Shown here piece by piece: positions 38,200 through 39,036 of a stretch of DNA of 39,036 nt (position 1 is the first letter of the stretch; every line of letters begins with the position of its first letter). The translations under genes were made by a program, and so were the position numbers. The notes under the pieces are model-generated. The model did no database searches, was not told where the DNA came from, and saw only the letters and a list, made by a program, of their open reading frames with translations. Source of the stretch: Bacteroidia bacterium (GTDB lineage: Bacteria > Bacteroidota > Bacteroidia > Bacteroidales > Paludibacteraceae); assembly GCA_009929445.1 (NCBI GenBank), contig SAAL01000027.1:1-39036 (forward strand), given 5' to 3'.

Positions 38200-38405
38200 G
38201 CACAGTACAGCATAGCACAGTGTGAACCAAATCTAAGAAACCAATCTTTTAAACTAATCAATACGAAAAAAATCAGGGTGAGTTTCATCAGAAACTTTTC
38301 CCACTTCGAAGCAAAGATTGCTCTGTGAAGAATGATCCAGTGGAAAAGTAAAATTGAAGAAAATTCAAAAAAAAATCCGGTAATTATCACGAATTATCGG
38401 ATTTT
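38200..38405 (+). ncRNA. Candidate small RNA of about 200 nt (unidentified)
   Basis: A consensus-like promoter element at 38187-38194 and a strong terminator at 38370-38408 bracket about 200 bases with no credible coding frame. The interval contains AGCACAG twice (38208-38230) and a hairpin GTTTC-ATCA-GAAAC within GGGTGAGTTTC...TTTTCCC near 38276-38303. I do not recognise 6S, tmRNA, RNase P or SRP RNA features. The assignment rests only on the promoter-terminator layout. Confidence 0.35.
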
Positions 38406-38408
38406 TTT
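38370..38408 (+). terminator. Strong terminator between the candidate sRNA and the exonuclease gene
   Basis: AAAAAATCCGGTAATT (38370-38385) pairs with AATTATCGGATTTTTT (from 38392) across a 6-base loop, with one G-U on the plus strand, and ends in a T-run. It overlaps the stop codon of the convergent exonuclease gene and may act in both directions. Confidence 0.8.
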
Positions 38409-38901
38409 ATTGAAAATACCGGGCAATCCACGCACAGGCTTCGGCATCTGCCAGGGCGTGATGGTGGTTTTTCAGTTCAAATCCGCAAAACTCAGAAACG
38501 GTGTGCAGCCGGTAATTTGGCAGGAGTCCTTTGAGATGTTTTCTGGCCATTTGCAGTGAGCAGTGAAATTCATAATCGGGATAATCCAGCTGATACATCC
38601 GGAAAACTTCCTTCAGGCAACGCTCATCAAATCCCTTATTGTGCGCCACTAATGGCAGTCCCTCAATCATTGGTTCGATCTGCTCCCAGACATGCGGAAA
38701 TACAGGTGAAAACTGCGTATCTTCCAAAGTAATTCCATGAGTCTGTACATTCCAGTACGAATAAAACTCCGGTTCCGGTTTTATCAAACTGTAAAACTTC
38801 TCCGTAATTTCACCATCACGAACAACTACAATTCCCACACTGCAAACACTTGTAGCATGCTGATTGGCGGTTTCGAAATCTATGGCGGCGAAGTTTAACA
38901 T
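38407..38901 (-). CDS. DEDDh 3'-5' exonuclease (DNA polymerase III epsilon-like)
   Basis: This 164-residue protein is a single exonuclease domain. Motif I is D8-x-E10 (AAIDFETAN), motif II is N88-K-G-F-D92, and motif III is H147-x-A149-x-x-D152 (HHALADAE), which identifies the DEDDh group. Such stand-alone domains resemble the DnaQ/epsilon proofreading subunit but lack polymerase-binding parts, so a general DNA or RNA trimming role is possible. The stop codon lies within a terminator hairpin. Its ATG is close to a CAAATTTA sequence (minus-strand TAAATTTG), which would imply an almost leaderless transcript. Confidence 0.92.
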   Translation of the reverse strand: MLNFAAIDFETANQHATSVCSVGIVVVRDGEITEKFYSLIKPEPEFYSYWNVQTHGITLEDTQFSPVFPHVWEQIEPMIEGLPLVAHNKGFDERCLKEVFRMYQLDYPDYEFHCSLQMARKHLKGLLPNYRLHTVSEFCGFELKNHHHALADAEACAWIARYFQ

Positions 38902-39004
38902 ACTTACAAATTTACAAAAACTTTAGTAAATAAATATTAGAGATTATATAAATTAGATTGCTATAGCGTTAGTTTTCAATGAGATTGTGAAGTTATGTAG
39001 CCCA

Positions 39005-39019
39005 CATGCTATCAGCATG
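39005..39019. repeat. Short palindrome at the window end
   Basis: CATGCT-atc-AGCATG within AT-rich non-coding sequence that runs from the exonuclease gene to the window edge. It could be part of a dispersed repeat or an element end; too little sequence is visible to say. Confidence 0.3.
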
Positions 39020-39036
39020 ACTTTATGTTGAAAATC

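Overview
The window reads as a chromosomal piece of a Bacteroidota (probably Bacteroidales) genome. This rests on moderately AT-rich sequence, repeated TAnnTTTG -7 promoter elements, start sites without strong Shine-Dalgarno sequences, Bacteroidota-style signal peptides ending in ...AQ/...GQ, a stand-alone JAB-domain RadC-like gene, and a gene set typical of the phylum. Genus cannot be fixed from the sequence.

Region 1 (1-12247) is one huge CRISPR array: 192 complete copies of a 29-nt repeat by hand count, with 191 complete spacers of about 34-38 nt. The array is cut by the window's left edge. Repeat polarity (crRNA 3'-repeat end ATTGAAAT, read on the minus strand) and the cas gene positions put the leader at 12248-12458. 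Transcription therefore runs right to left, and the newest spacers lie near 12200. Several spacers are duplicated, overlap, or are diverged versions of one another. Two such pairs predict a 5'-TCA PAM.

Region 2 (12459-22440) is a complete type I-B (Csh/Cas8b-like) cas operon on the minus strand: cas6, [RAYT transposase], cas8b (with a possible internal cas11b start), cas7, cas5, cas3 (HD-helicase), cas4, cas1, cas2, then leader and array. It holds all modules for adaptation, crRNA processing, Cascade assembly and target destruction. A REP-associated tyrosine transposase sits inside the operon between cas6 and cas8b. Three nearly identical palindromes of 33-34 bp lie nearby: one between cas1 and cas4, one between cas8b and the transposase, and one inserted in frame within the transposase gene itself.

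Region 3 (22441-25600) looks like mobile-element debris and a tRNA locus. It contains a small conserved-looking ORF interrupted by an in-frame TAG, a JAB/RadC-like gene, tRNA-Pro(TGG), a serine hydrolase of class A beta-lactamase fold, and a 5'-truncated tRNA-like copy in inverted orientation to the tRNA-Pro.

Region 4 (25600-39036) is ordinary chromosome. It has a pirin, then a dipeptide epimerase plus NlpC/P60 endopeptidase pair (murein-peptide recycling). Next are a Gfo/Idh/MocA oxidoreductase plus tandem DUF1080 pair (carbohydrate metabolism), hemW, a class A PBP1a-type enzyme followed by a TPR protein, and a DEDDh exonuclease. A promoter-to-terminator interval without an ORF at 38187-38408 may encode a small RNA.
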